NCBI GenBank assembly: GCA_037968475.1
Contig: JBBKVO010000044.1
Span: forward strand, 62,001-126,000
DNA from: SB11 sp037968475
GTDB taxonomy: Bacteria > Bacteroidota > Bacteroidia > UBA8524
Direction of reading: 5' to 3'
Length of the DNA stretch: 64,000 nucleotides
The notes below the pieces were generated by a model. The model was not told the DNA's origin, did not search any database, and saw only the letters and a list, made by a program, of their open reading frames with translations. Positions 1 through 8,656 of the stretch are shown here, in pieces; the first letter of the stretch is position 1, and each line of letters opens with the position of its first letter. The position numbers and the translations under genes were made by a program.

Positions 1-1806
1 TACCTCACTATCAATATGTATTGTGCCTCCAAGTGTTTCTATTTGTGTTTTTACCATAAATAGACCTAATCCTTTGCCGTCGGCATTTTCGTGGAAACGT
101 TTGTATAGCCCAAATATTTTGTCTTTATACCTTTCGGTATCTATGCCAAGCCCATTATCTGTAAAAATAAGTTCTATGCCATTTTCTAAATTGCGGCTTT
201 TTATTTCTATAGTAGGAGCTACATGAGGTTTACGGTATTTTATACTGTTTGATATTAGGTTGTAAAAAATGCTATAGAGATACGTTTTTAGGGTGAATAG
301 AGTGTTTATTTCAGTAAAATCAGTTTTAACCTCTACTTGCTCTGCAACAATCAGGTTGTTAATACTTAGTTTAATGTCTTCAGTAAGTTTTGATAGGGTT
401 ACCAATTGCTTATTCTCACTTATGTTTTGACGTACTTGCAAAATTGTATTCAAATCCATCACAACATCATCAAGTTTTTTTACTGACGAGTAAATTCCTT
501 CCCTTAATTGTTCTTTATCATCCTCGTCAAGCGTTTTTACTTTTAATACTGTAGCTGCGCCCATAATGTTTGCAAGCGGCGCACGTAGGTTGTGCGATAC
601 TATGTAGGCAAATTGTTCAAGATCTTTATTTCGTTGTATTATATCATCGGTGGTCTTTTTTAGTTCCAACTCAGATTTTTTCTTTTCCGTAATATCAAGG
701 CAAGTAATACTAAGCCCAATTATTTTATTGACATCGCGCATCATTGGGGTAATGCTTATATAAAACCAGTATTTTTCTTTGTCGTTGTTACCCGGTGCTT
801 CGTATTCTACCTTTTCACCTTTTAATGCTTTTTTAAATGAATTGTACGCACGCTCTCTTCTTGTGCCACTGAGTATCTTTGTATAGTCAATACCTTCTTG
901 CAATTGTTTACCTGTTTCTTCATACACCCATTTTTGCATACGGGTGTTGTAAGTAATAATCTCCATTTTGGTATTTAACATCAGATACCCAATAGTTGAG
1001 CTTTGAAAAAGTGCAACTAAGTTTGCTTTTGTTTCTTTTAATGCCTTATCGGTAACATACCTTTCGGTTTTGTCTCTAAAAAACCCTAGTGTACTTATAA
1101 TTTTTCCTCCTTCATATTGGGGTACAGAATCTCCCTCTACGTAAACCTTTCTGCCGTCTTTGGTCAAAAAAATTAATTCTATATCTCGTAGGGTATGGCC
1201 TTGCATTACTTGTGCAAAACCTTTATTACATATCTTTTTAGATTCTTTTGTAATAACATCATTAAGGGTTAAACTTTTTAAATCTTCATTAGTATAGCCG
1301 AAGGTTTTTTTCCAGGCATCATTTGCAAAAATAAATTTACCTTCAATGTCAATACTTTGTATTAGTTCATGGCTCCCCTCAACAATTTGGCGGTATTTAG
1401 CCTCACTTTCTTTTAAAAGAACTTTGGACTTTATGATTTCTGTTATATCTCTAAAACTGCATACAATTAATGTAGAACCATCTGTATGAAACTCACTTAA
1501 ACTAAAGTTTACAGAAAATTCTTCGCCGTTTTTCCTCAAACCTAAAAATAATCTGTTTGATGCAACAAGCTGATTGTGCTTTTTGGCAAAATACAGGTAT
1601 GCAAATAATCTAACTTTCTTGCGATATCTTTGAGGTAATAGTGTAAGTGCTGATTTACCTAATACTTCGGTGTCCTTGTAACCAAAAATTTGTTCGGCTT
1701 GCTTATTAAAAATAACAACCTCCGTTTTATAGTTCAGAGCGACAATAGCATCAGAGGCTGTATCTAATAATCCTTTTAGTAATAGTAGGCCTTTGAGTTT
1801 GGTCAT
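1..1806 (-). CDS. Multi-PAS sensor histidine kinase (3' end outside the window)
   Basis: The minus strand is open from an ATG at 1806 to the window edge, giving 602 residues without a stop. Three PAS-type modules follow one another (roughly residues 10-120, 130-250 and 260-375; each has the typical end seen in RDITEI, RDKTER and LDITEKK). Then comes a HisKA domain with phosphoacceptor H405 in the motif IVSHNLRAP, an N box FYNLISNSIKYRKP, a G1 box TDNGLGID and a G2 box GKGLGLFMV. Only about the last 10-20 residues should be missing. There is no membrane segment or signal peptide, so it is probably a cytoplasmic sensor. No response regulator gene is visible on this side, so its partner and stimulus cannot be read from the sequence. 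Confidence 0.93.
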   Translation of the reverse strand, partial: MTKLKGLLLLKGLLDTASDAIVALNYKTEVVIFNKQAEQIFGYKDTEVLGKSALTLLPQRYRKKVRLFAYLYFAKKHNQLVASNRLFLGLRKNGEEFSVNFSLSEFHTDGSTLIVCSFRDITEIIKSKVLLKESEAKYRQIVEGSHELIQSIDIEGKFIFANDAWKKTFGYTNEDLKSLTLNDVITKESKKICNKGFAQVMQGHTLRDIELIFLTKDGRKVYVEGDSVPQYEGGKIISTLGFFRDKTERYVTDKALKETKANLVALFQSSTIGYLMLNTKMEIITYNTRMQKWVYEETGKQLQEGIDYTKILSGTRRERAYNSFKKALKGEKVEYEAPGNNDKEKYWFYISITPMMRDVNKIIGLSITCLDITEKKKSELELKKTTDDIIQRNKDLEQFAYIVSHNLRAPLANIMGAATVLKVKTLDEDDKEQLREGIYSSVKKLDDVVMDLNTILQVRQNISENKQLVTLSKLTEDIKLSINNLIVAEQVEVKTDFTEINTLFTLKTYLYSIFYNLISNSIKYRKPHVAPTIEIKSRNLENGIELIFTDNGLGIDTERYKDKIFGLYKRFHENADGKGLGLFMVKTQIETLGGTIHIDSEV

Positions 1807-2061
1807 GAAGGAGATATGATGGTGTTAACGCCCATTAATTTAGATATTTTACTATATAATACAATCTTTTCTGAAAAAATGTGGAACATTTTTTTCATAG
1901 AGGAAGTTTTTTTTGTAACAGATGAAGAGTACTGTTTATAGTTCTGTATATAAATAACCCTATTTAATTAAAAAAGCGTTTGATTGTTGGCAACAGGTGC
2001 TAATACAAACGGGGTTAAGTTTTTTAGAAATAGAAAAGAAATCAGTGGGTAGTATTGCAGG

Positions 2062-3222
2062 TTATTTCTTTTTATTCGCACCCACTTCAGTAGCCGTTTT
2101 TATTAAACCTTCACCAAATCTATTTTTTATGGTATCCATTGCTTTGTACAAATCCTGACGAACGGGTGTATTATCAAACATATTTACCTGACCCAAGCCG
2201 TGTACTAAGCTGCCAAAGCGTACCCCAATAAGTCGTATTAATCGTTTATTGTTATATGCATTTTTAAAAATATCACGCACTTTTGTAAGCAAAACATTGT
2301 CGGCATTAGTATGTACCACCACACTTTGTTGCGTGTGTGTCTCAAAGTTTTCGTAGCGTATTTTTACCGCTACGTTTCCTGTAATAAAGTTTTCGCGTCT
2401 AAGTCGGTAAGTCAATTCCGATACCATACCCGCCAATATCTTATCCAGAAACTGTACATCATTCGTATCGGTATGGAAGGTGTTTTCAGTACTTATCGAT
2501 TTTCTTTCACGGTAGGGGGTTACCACACTATTGTCTATACCATTGGCACGTTTCCAAGCATAGCTGCCATACTCACCAAACTTAGTTTCTAAAAAACTTT
2601 CGCTTAGGTTTGCCAGCTGCCCAATAGTGTGAATACCGATAGCATTTAGTGCCTCTTGCATTTTTTTGCCAAGCATGGGTATTTTACCCACAGGCAAAGG
2701 TTTTAGAAAAGCTTCAACTTCATTTCGAGGTATATACAACTCGCCATTGGGTTTGGCTTGGTTAGTGGCCATTTTGGCAATACTTTTATTTATTGATAGC
2801 CCAAACGATATTGGCAAACCGGTATTTTTTATAATAGTTTGGCGTAACTCCTTTGTCCATTTATAGCAACCAAAAAATTTATCCAATCCTGTTATATCAA
2901 TATAAAATTCATCAATAGAAGCTTTTTGCATTAAGGGAGCACGTTCTTCAATAATTTGGGTAACTATTTTAGAGTGTTTACCATACTCGCCCATACTGCC
3001 TTTTACCACCACTGCATTTGGGCAAAGTTTTAATGCTTGTCGCATAGGCATTGCCGAGCGTACACCAAACTTACGTGCCTCATAACTACATGAAGCTACA
3101 ACGCCCCTATCACTATATCCGCCTACCACAACCGGTTTACCTATAAGCGAAGGATTTAATAGTCGCTCAACCGACACGAAAAACGAGTCTAAATCAATAT
3201 GTACAATATGCCTGTCTTCCAC
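2062..3222 (-). CDS. dinB: DNA polymerase IV (Y-family translesion polymerase)
   Basis: About 386 residues matching the DinB/Pol IV family. The N-terminal metal-binding motif HIDLDSFFVSVE is followed by the Y-family signatures GVVASCSYEARKFGV and SIDEFYIDITG (second catalytic Asp-Glu pair), then a thumb and a little-finger domain. Pol IV inserts nucleotides opposite damaged template bases and tends to make -1 frameshifts. The frame has no ATG near the N terminus. A GTG at 3222 gives VEDRHIVHIDLD, the usual short family N terminus, while a TTG at 3240 would add six residues. I prefer GTG. The gene stands alone and no SOS-like box was recognised upstream. Confidence 0.93.
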   Translation of the reverse strand: MEDRHIVHIDLDSFFVSVERLLNPSLIGKPVVVGGYSDRGVVASCSYEARKFGVRSAMPMRQALKLCPNAVVVKGSMGEYGKHSKIVTQIIEERAPLMQKASIDEFYIDITGLDKFFGCYKWTKELRQTIIKNTGLPISFGLSINKSIAKMATNQAKPNGELYIPRNEVEAFLKPLPVGKIPMLGKKMQEALNAIGIHTIGQLANLSESFLETKFGEYGSYAWKRANGIDNSVVTPYRERKSISTENTFHTDTNDVQFLDKILAGMVSELTYRLRRENFITGNVAVKIRYENFETHTQQSVVVHTNADNVLLTKVRDIFKNAYNNKRLIRLIGVRFGSLVHGLGQVNMFDNTPVRQDLYKAMDTIKNRFGEGLIKTATEVGANKKK

Positions 3223-3240
3223 AAAATAATATCGGTACAA

Positions 3241-3835
3241 AACTACGCATATAATATGTTTGGCTACTGCTTTTAATTTTAATGTAGGAGCGATTTAACC
3301 ATACTTTCATTAATTAAAAGGTATTATACAAGTGGCAGATATATAAGTGCCTGTCAATAATTTTTGTAGAGGAATAATTTTTAATCTAAAATGCTGATTT
3401 TTAAAATAGGTGATATGAAAGGTGTATAGAGTACAATAGAAAAATATGACAATTGGGAAATCAGCTTTTAATATTTACTTGTACTGTTTTGCGTTATTTA
3501 TTTGCAACCGCATTGTTTTTGTAGCTACAATTATTTTTATAATAGATAAAATCTGCCCCTATTTTCTTTGTATGTGTCATTATTAAAGATGTTTGAAAAC
3601 AATCTTTAAAAAACGTTGTTAATATTTTTGTAGCATACAAAATTGTATTTGCACTTTAAAAATGGAGTTTTCAAAATCCCATAAAATATGTTTATACATA
3701 TTTGAGTTAAATCGTAAGTACATTATTTATAGGTGTTTACATTATTTTATTTTTTTGTCTATAACCTTTTAAAAAACCAAGTAATAAATTTGTATTATTT
3801 AATATAAATATTAACTTTGCACTGTTAAAATAATT
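3241..3835. other. Long AT-rich intergenic region between divergent dinB and the AT-hook gene
   Basis: Almost 600 bases with no convincing gene. It is very AT-rich with many short A/T runs. The only clear signal is the promoter of the AT-hook gene at its right end (3789-3819). A 36-codon frame at 3662-3772 was considered and rejected. A long AT-rich leader next to a protein with AT-hooks is suggestive of autoregulation, but that is inference. Confidence 0.5.
3789..3819 (+). promoter_or_regulatory. Bacteroidota promoter of the XRE/AT-hook gene
   Basis: A -33 element TTTG (3789-3792) and a perfect -7 element TAACTTTG (3812-3819, consensus TAnnTTTG) are separated by 19 bases, within the usual spacing for the Bacteroidota primary sigma factor. 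The -7 box ends 16 bases before the ATG at 3836. Confidence 0.75.
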
Positions 3836-4720
3836 ATGAATACACCATCAGAGCGCTTTAAAGCTGTACGTAAAGAGCTTGGGCTTACACAAAATGAATT
3901 TGCTAAAGAGCTTAATATATCGCAAGTAGCTGTATATAAGCTAGAAGAAGGGCAAATTAAGAGCATCAGTCAAGAAGTAACTCAAATTTTGGAAGAGAAA
4001 TTTGGGATAAATAAAATATGGCTTCACTTTGGTGAAGGTATGATGTATCTTGATGATACTACCAATATGTATTCTGTTTATAATAAACTTGAATACTTGT
4101 CAAAATTGTGCGAAAATATTTTAGCACGTTTGGGCGGAACTGTAATTCCTTCATCAGAAAAACGTGGTCGTGGTCGTCCCCGTAAAACACCATTGCAAGT
4201 TGATCCTAATGCTTCGGTGGCAAAACGTCGTCCAGGTCGTCCTCGTAAAACACCTGTTGAAAGTAACGAACCTATAGAAAAAAGAAGCCCTGGTCGCCCT
4301 CGTAAGAATCCTATAGTTGAAAATGCGGTTAGTGTGAGACGTGGCCCCGGTCGCCCTCGTAAAAACCCTATTGAAAATAATACAGTAGAAGTAAAACGTA
4401 GCGTTGGTCGCCCTCGTAAAAATCCTGTAGCTAACGATACTAGTTCAGTTAAGCGCAGTCCAGGTCGTCCCCGTAAAAACCCTATTCAAACTATTTCAGT
4501 AGAAGTAAAACGTCGTCCCGGTCGTCCTCGTAAAAATGCAGTTGCCGATGTGCAAGTAGTAAAAAAAGCGGGTCCTGGTCGTCCTCGTAAAAACCCTGTA
4601 GAGCTTGCAGCTCCTACAACTGCAAAACGTAGTGTAGGTCGCCCAAAGAAAAACAATACAGTTGTTACTCCTAAAGTAGATACAAAAAAACGTGGACGTG
4701 GTCGTCCAAAGAAAAACTAA
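3836..4720 (+). CDS. XRE-family helix-turn-helix protein with ten AT-hook motifs
   Basis: 294 residues. Residues 4-60 form an XRE-type helix-turn-helix (ERFKAVRKELGLTQNEFAKE, then NISQVAVYKLEEG). After a linker of about 45 residues, the rest (about 107-294) is a chain of ten AT-hook cores, GRPRK or GRPKK, spaced 16-20 residues apart, each preceded by a basic pair (KR, RR or KK). AT-hooks bind the minor groove of A/T-rich DNA, as in eukaryotic HMGA and myxobacterial CarD. The tail is strongly basic and probably unfolded without DNA. The combination predicts a nucleoid-associated or architectural regulator: the HTH gives specificity and the hooks give multivalent binding. It is a single gene with its own promoter and terminator. 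Target and function are not known to me. Confidence 0.85.
   Translation: MNTPSERFKAVRKELGLTQNEFAKELNISQVAVYKLEEGQIKSISQEVTQILEEKFGINKIWLHFGEGMMYLDDTTNMYSVYNKLEYLSKLCENILARLGGTVIPSSEKRGRGRPRKTPLQVDPNASVAKRRPGRPRKTPVESNEPIEKRSPGRPRKNPIVENAVSVRRGPGRPRKNPIENNTVEVKRSVGRPRKNPVANDTSSVKRSPGRPRKNPIQTISVEVKRRPGRPRKNAVADVQVVKKAGPGRPRKNPVELAAPTTAKRSVGRPKKNNTVVTPKVDTKKRGRGRPKKN
4158..4717 (+). repeat. Coding repeat array for ten AT-hooks
   Basis: The DNA behind the hooks repeats a core reading approximately GGTCGTCCTCGTAAAAA, with a period of about 48-60 bases. The codons of the core are much more alike than the linkers, which suggests growth by unequal exchange with selection on the hook. The last two units use AAG in place of CGT (GRPKK). 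Confidence 0.8.
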
Positions 4721-4754
4721 AAAATAGTTTATACTTTATTTAGTAAATAATTAG

Positions 4755-4783
4755 AAGCTGCTTTAAACAAAGCAGCTTTTTTT
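4755..4783 (+). terminator. Rho-independent terminator of the AT-hook gene
   Basis: A perfect 10-bp stem AAGCTGCTTT/AAAGCAGCTT with loop AAAC runs into a seven-T tract, 34 bases after the stop codon. Confidence 0.85.
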
Positions 4784-4884
4784 GTTTTAGCTAAACCTTA
4801 AAAATAAGTAGTTTATCGATAAGCAAGGCTTATGTTAATATTTTCGTTTATTTGCCTTCTGAAAAAGAGAACTAATCACTTACA

Positions 4885-7464
4885 ATGAAACTAATAAATA
4901 TTGTTTTAGCAGGGGCACTATTGGTGTTTACCCAATGTAAAAGCCCGAAAAAGGCGGCAAAAGCCAATGCTACAAAATCTCCTATAAAAGAAGCTACTGC
5001 TACACCATCAATAAAAAGCAAAACTAAAAACTGCAAAAAAGTTGAAGGTTTGTTTACCCTTTATCAAGATACCCTTACAGGTAAAGCCTATATGGTGATA
5101 AAAAAAGAACAACTAGGCAGTGAGTTTATTTATTTTAACTATGCCGAAAACGGTTTAGTTTTAACAGGTAGCTTTAGAGGTGCGTATAGAGATAACGATA
5201 TATTCAGCATTCGTAAAACATTCGAACGTATTGAGTTTGTAAAAGAGAATACCAATTTTTATTTCGACCCTGCAAATGCTATTAGTAAAGCTGCCGAAGC
5301 CAATATTTCGCCCTCAATATTAGTAAGCGAAAAAATAATAGCTGAAGATACTGCCAAGGGTGAGTATTTACTGGATGCTAATGCTATTTTTCTTTCCGAA
5401 GATTTAAGTCAAATTTCTCCACCGTCATTTCCGGGTGCGTCGCCACTATCATTTAAATTGGGTAGACTAAGTAAAGATAAAACCCAATACGCATCAGTAC
5501 GCAACTACCCTGATAATACAGACATAATAGTTGAGTATGTATACGATAACCCATCACCAATAAATGGTGGTGGTGCAGAAGTTACCGATGCACGTTCAGT
5601 AACAATAAAAATACAGCACAGCTTTTTGCAAGTTCCTGAAAACAATTTTGTAGCTCGTATTGATGACCCTCGCGTGGGATATTTTACCCACCAAGTAACT
5701 GATATGACTAGTGAAAGTGCAGTGCCTTATCGTGATGTGATACACCGTTGGAATTTGGTGAAGAAAGACCCTACAGCAGCAATTTCTGAGCCAGTTGAGC
5801 CTATTACATGGTGGATTGAAAATACAACCCCTGTTGAATACCGCCAAACTATTAAAGATGCAGGCGAGAAATGGAACTTAGCGTTTGAAAAAGCAGGATT
5901 TAAAAATGCTGTAAAAATAGAAATCCAGTCTGATACTGCTATTTGGGAAGCGGGCGATATCCGCTACAATGTGTTGCGCTGGACATCAAGCCCTAATCCT
6001 CCGTTTGGAGGCTATGGCCCTAGTTTTGTAAATCCACGCAACGGACAAATTTTGGGTGCTGATATTATGTTGGAGTATATTTTTATCACCAACCGTCTTA
6101 AACAAGAAAGTGTGTTTGATATGGTAGGATTAGAAGGTTACTTAACCGAAATGGACGAACACCATACTGAACAAACTGGTCATTTTTGTGAGGCTGGACA
6201 CTATTTACACCAAAGCACTCTTTTTGGTTTGTATAGTTTAATGGCACAAGGTGCAGCACCACAAGATAGGGATGCTTTTATAAAACAATCGTTAAACTAC
6301 CTGATTTTGCACGAAATGGGACATACTATGGGACTAAACCATAATATGAAAGCATCACAGTTGCACAGCCCTGCACAATTAGCTGATAAAAACCGCGTTG
6401 CCGAATTAGGTCTTATCGGTTCAGTAATGGATTATCCTGCAACTAACTTCCGTCTTAATCCTGAACAAAATACTCAATACTTTACCAACAAACCAGGCCC
6501 TTACGATAATTGGGCAATAGAATTCGGCTACTCAACAGCCGTTGAAGATGAAACCTCAGAAAAAGTAAGGCTGGATAAAATATTAGCCAGAAGCACCGAG
6601 CCTAACCTAACTTTTGGTAATGATGCCGATGATATGCGTAGCCCCGGTAAAGCTATCGACCCACGCGTAAATGTTAACGATTTAAGTAGCGATGCCATTA
6701 GCTATTCAACTGAGCGTATGCAGTTGGCTAATAAAATAATGGGCACTATAAAAACGAAGTATAGCAAAAAAGGTCAGTCGTACCATGAATTGCGCGGAGC
6801 TTTTTTAGTGTTAACATCAGAGTATGCCAATGCAGCCTCAACCATATCACGTTATATTGGCGGTGTATATGTTGAGCGTGCAATGGCAGGACAAGCAGGC
6901 GAAACACAACCTTTTACTCCTGTAAAATACGAAGACCAAAAACGTGCAATGAAAGCCCTTACAGATAATGTGTTTGCCCCCGAAGCACTATCAGCACCTC
7001 AAGATTTATACAACTACCTGCAAATGCAACGTAGAGGGTTTGGTTTCTTTGCTTCAACCGAAGACCCTAAAATACATGATCGTGTATTAAATATTCAAGG
7101 TTTGGTAATAGCGCATATACTGCATCCTACAGTAATGAAAAGGCTAACCGATAGCCGCCTGTATGGTAACAAGTATAGTGTAAACGAAATGGTAACAGAC
7201 CTTTCTGATGCCGTGTTTAAAGTGGATATAAACGGTAGTGTAAATACCTTTCGTCAAAACTTGCAAATATCTTATGTAGAGCAACTTGTTGTTATAATGA
7301 ACGATAAGTCTAAATACGATAATGTGAGTCAAACGGCTGCATTTGCATCACTTAAAAATATATTAGGTCAGGTAAAAACTGCACGCGCCAAAGGCGATGC
7401 TGATAGCCGCGCCCACCGCGAACGTATTATATTTATTATAGAAAAGGCAATGGAAACCAAATAA
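4885..7464 (+). CDS. Lipoprotein zinc-dependent metalloprotease (DUF5117/DUF5118 type)
   Basis: 859 residues. The N terminus is a lipoprotein signal ending in VFTQC, so the mature protein should be lipid-anchored, outer-membrane or periplasmic. The metzincin zinc motif HEMGHTMGLNH lies at residues 476-486 (H476, E477, H480, H486), and a Met-turn candidate VMDYP follows near residue 515. Large N- and C-terminal parts resemble the DUF5117 and DUF5118 regions found with this catalytic core in Bacteroidota. Expected role: degradation of extracellular or periplasmic protein. It is a single gene closed by a terminator. Substrate unknown. The family assignment from the motif and size is firm; domain borders are approximate. 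Confidence 0.88.
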   Translation: MKLINIVLAGALLVFTQCKSPKKAAKANATKSPIKEATATPSIKSKTKNCKKVEGLFTLYQDTLTGKAYMVIKKEQLGSEFIYFNYAENGLVLTGSFRGAYRDNDIFSIRKTFERIEFVKENTNFYFDPANAISKAAEANISPSILVSEKIIAEDTAKGEYLLDANAIFLSEDLSQISPPSFPGASPLSFKLGRLSKDKTQYASVRNYPDNTDIIVEYVYDNPSPINGGGAEVTDARSVTIKIQHSFLQVPENNFVARIDDPRVGYFTHQVTDMTSESAVPYRDVIHRWNLVKKDPTAAISEPVEPITWWIENTTPVEYRQTIKDAGEKWNLAFEKAGFKNAVKIEIQSDTAIWEAGDIRYNVLRWTSSPNPPFGGYGPSFVNPRNGQILGADIMLEYIFITNRLKQESVFDMVGLEGYLTEMDEHHTEQTGHFCEAGHYLHQSTLFGLYSLMAQGAAPQDRDAFIKQSLNYLILHEMGHTMGLNHNMKASQLHSPAQLADKNRVAELGLIGSVMDYPATNFRLNPEQNTQYFTNKPGPYDNWAIEFGYSTAVEDETSEKVRLDKILARSTEPNLTFGNDADDMRSPGKAIDPRVNVNDLSSDAISYSTERMQLANKIMGTIKTKYSKKGQSYHELRGAFLVLTSEYANAASTISRYIGGVYVERAMAGQAGETQPFTPVKYEDQKRAMKALTDNVFAPEALSAPQDLYNYLQMQRRGFGFFASTEDPKIHDRVLNIQGLVIAHILHPTVMKRLTDSRLYGNKYSVNEMVTDLSDAVFKVDINGSVNTFRQNLQISYVEQLVVIMNDKSKYDNVSQTAAFASLKNILGQVKTARAKGDADSRAHRERIIFIIEKAMETK

Positions 7465-7488
7465 GGCTTCTAAATTAAATTATTGAGG

Positions 7489-7526
7489 TACGGCCTTGCT
7501 GCGTAGCAGCAAGGCCGTATTGTTTT
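7489..7526 (+). terminator. Terminator after the metalloprotease gene
   Basis: A perfect 14-bp stem (7489-7502 with 7506-7519) around a 3-base loop, followed by TTGTTTT. Confidence 0.85.
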
Positions 7527-7557
7527 CAACACCTTTCAATCCCTTTTTTATTGTTTG

Positions 7558-7565
7558 TATATTTG
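7558..7565 (+). promoter_or_regulatory. -7 promoter element of the superoxide dismutase gene
   Basis: A perfect TATATTTG matches TAnnTTTG and lies nine bases before the ATG at 7575. It overlaps an upstream in-frame TTG, which argues against starting there. No clear -33 TTTG was found. Confidence 0.6.
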
Positions 7566-7574
7566 GGCATTACT

Positions 7575-8330
7575 ATGATTAAGAAGAACAACAGCCGTAG
7601 GGATTTTATAAAAAACACCGCTATTATTACCACAGGGTTGGCCATTGCACCAAGTTTGGCTTGCAAAACAACAAAGGTATCGGCCATTGTAAAAGCGGCT
7701 ACCTACCCAACTGCTGACGGTTATGTACAAACTCCATTGGGCTATGCTTATACTGCCTTAGAGCCTTATATTGATGCTCAGACGATGGAGATACACTATA
7801 CCAAACACCATAGTGGGTACATTAAAAATTTAAACAAAGTTGTTTTTGCCCACGAAAGCATGATGGGTAAATCGCTTGAAGAGCTGTTGCAAAAAGTATC
7901 AACACTTCCTGATGACGTGCAAACTATAGTTCGTAACAATGGGGGAGGGCATTGGAATCATACTTTTTTTTGGCAGATAATGACCGATAAGCGCGATACC
8001 CAACCTAGCGATGACTTGCAAAAAGCCATCACAAAAAAATGGGGGAGTATTGACACATTTAAAACCGAGTTTGAAAAAGCTGCCACCTCACGCTTTGGTT
8101 CAGGTTGGGCATGGTTGGTAAACACAACTAAAGGGCTTGAAATAAGCAGTACACCAAATCAGGATAATCCGCTTATGGATATTGCAGAGGTGCAAGGAAT
8201 ACCTCTTTTAGGTATAGATGTTTGGGAACACGCTTACTACCTTAAATACCAAAACAAACGTGCCGATTACCTTAAAAATTGGTGGAATGTAGTAAACTGG
8301 AATAGAGTGAATGAACTGTTTGTGAAATAA
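7575..8330 (+). CDS. Superoxide dismutase, Fe/Mn type, exported
   Basis: 251 residues from the ATG at 7575; an upstream TTG lies before the promoter box. The N terminus has a twin-arginine motif SRRDFIKN and then a hydrophobic stretch ending in APSLAC, so it looks like a Tat-exported and possibly lipidated form. The enzyme body has the Fe/Mn-SOD ligands: His in YTKHHSGYI, His in GGHWNHTFFW, and Asp and His in DVWEHAYYLKYQ. It converts superoxide to hydrogen peroxide and oxygen, here probably outside the cytoplasm. Which metal it uses cannot be decided by eye. It is a single gene between a terminator and tRNA-His. Confidence 0.93.
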   Translation: MIKKNNSRRDFIKNTAIITTGLAIAPSLACKTTKVSAIVKAATYPTADGYVQTPLGYAYTALEPYIDAQTMEIHYTKHHSGYIKNLNKVVFAHESMMGKSLEELLQKVSTLPDDVQTIVRNNGGGHWNHTFFWQIMTDKRDTQPSDDLQKAITKKWGSIDTFKTEFEKAATSRFGSGWAWLVNTTKGLEISSTPNQDNPLMDIAEVQGIPLLGIDVWEHAYYLKYQNKRADYLKNWWNVVNWNRVNELFVK

Positions 8331-8345
8331 ATGTTGAAAATCGAA

Positions 8346-8375
8346 TTTGAAATGTCGAAATCAATATTATCTTTG
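8346..8375 (+). promoter_or_regulatory. Promoter of tRNA-His
   Basis: -33 TTTG (8346-8349) and a perfect -7 TATCTTTG (8368-8375) with an 18-base spacer. The mature tRNA begins 20 bases downstream. Confidence 0.75.
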
Positions 8376-8394
8376 CAATCCTTTAAAAATACAC

Positions 8395-8469
8395 GGTGGT
8401 TGTAGCTCAGTCGGTTAGAGCATCGGTTTGTGGTACCGAGGGTCGCGGGTTCGAGCCCCGTCTCCCACC
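8395..8469 (+). tRNA. tRNA-His (anticodon GTG)
   Basis: A full cloverleaf: G-1 at 8395 opposite discriminator C73 (the histidine identity pair), D stem GCTC/GAGC, anticodon stem TCGGT/ACCGA around loop TTGTGGT with anticodon GTG, a 5-base variable loop and T arm GCGGG-TTCGAGC-CCCGT. The acceptor stem is imperfect: positions 5-68 (T and C) and 6-67 (T and T) do not pair, where these two positions would normally be base-paired. CCA is not encoded. It has its own promoter and terminator. The odd acceptor stem is discussed as a finding. Confidence 0.9.
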
Positions 8470-8481
8470 CAAAAAATTAGA

Positions 8482-8510
8482 AGCCTTCGCAATAGCGAGG
8501 GCTTTTTTGT
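8482..8510 (+). terminator. Terminator after tRNA-His
   Basis: A 9-bp stem AGCCTTCGC/GCGAGGGCT (one G-T pair) with loop AATA, then a six-T tract. Confidence 0.85.
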
Positions 8511-8590
8511 TTTAATCCCCCTCTAAATATTTTTCTTTCATTTGATTTTCAGGTTGTTATAGGTTTTATCTAAAAATATTTCTAAATTTA

Positions 8591-8622
8591 TTTGCGTAAG
8601 CAAATACTTACATATAATATTG
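8591..8622 (+). promoter_or_regulatory. Promoter of the SRPBCC-ArsR operon
   Basis: -33 TTTG (8591-8594) and -7 TAATATTG (8615-8622, one mismatch to TAnnTTTG) with a 20-base spacer. The ATG at 8657 follows 34 bases later. Operator-like inverted repeats fill the spacer and the start-site region. Confidence 0.6.
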
Positions 8623-8639
8623 TGTAAGGAATCGCTTAC
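8596..8639 (+). promoter_or_regulatory. Two-site operator, GTAAG-N6-CTTAC twice
   Basis: Two inverted repeats with identical arms and spacing: 8596-8611 (GTAAG, CAAATA, CTTAC) and 8624-8639 (GTAAG, GAATCG, CTTAC), with centres 28 bases apart. The first lies between the -33 and -7 elements and the second just after the -7 box over the expected start site. This is where a repressor would block RNA polymerase. The ArsR-family protein encoded second in the operon is the obvious candidate (inference). Confidence 0.65.
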
Positions 8640-8656
8640 GTATTAAAAGAACAAAC

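Noticed and set aside
3662..3772. A 36-codon frame in the dinB/AT-hook intergenic region
   Set aside because: Very AT-rich, no recognised family, no promoter or ribosome site, and of a length expected by chance.
4158..4717. The regular repeats in the AT-hook gene as a CRISPR-like or non-coding array
   Set aside because: The units are in frame, spacers are also coding, and the repeat encodes a known DNA-binding motif.
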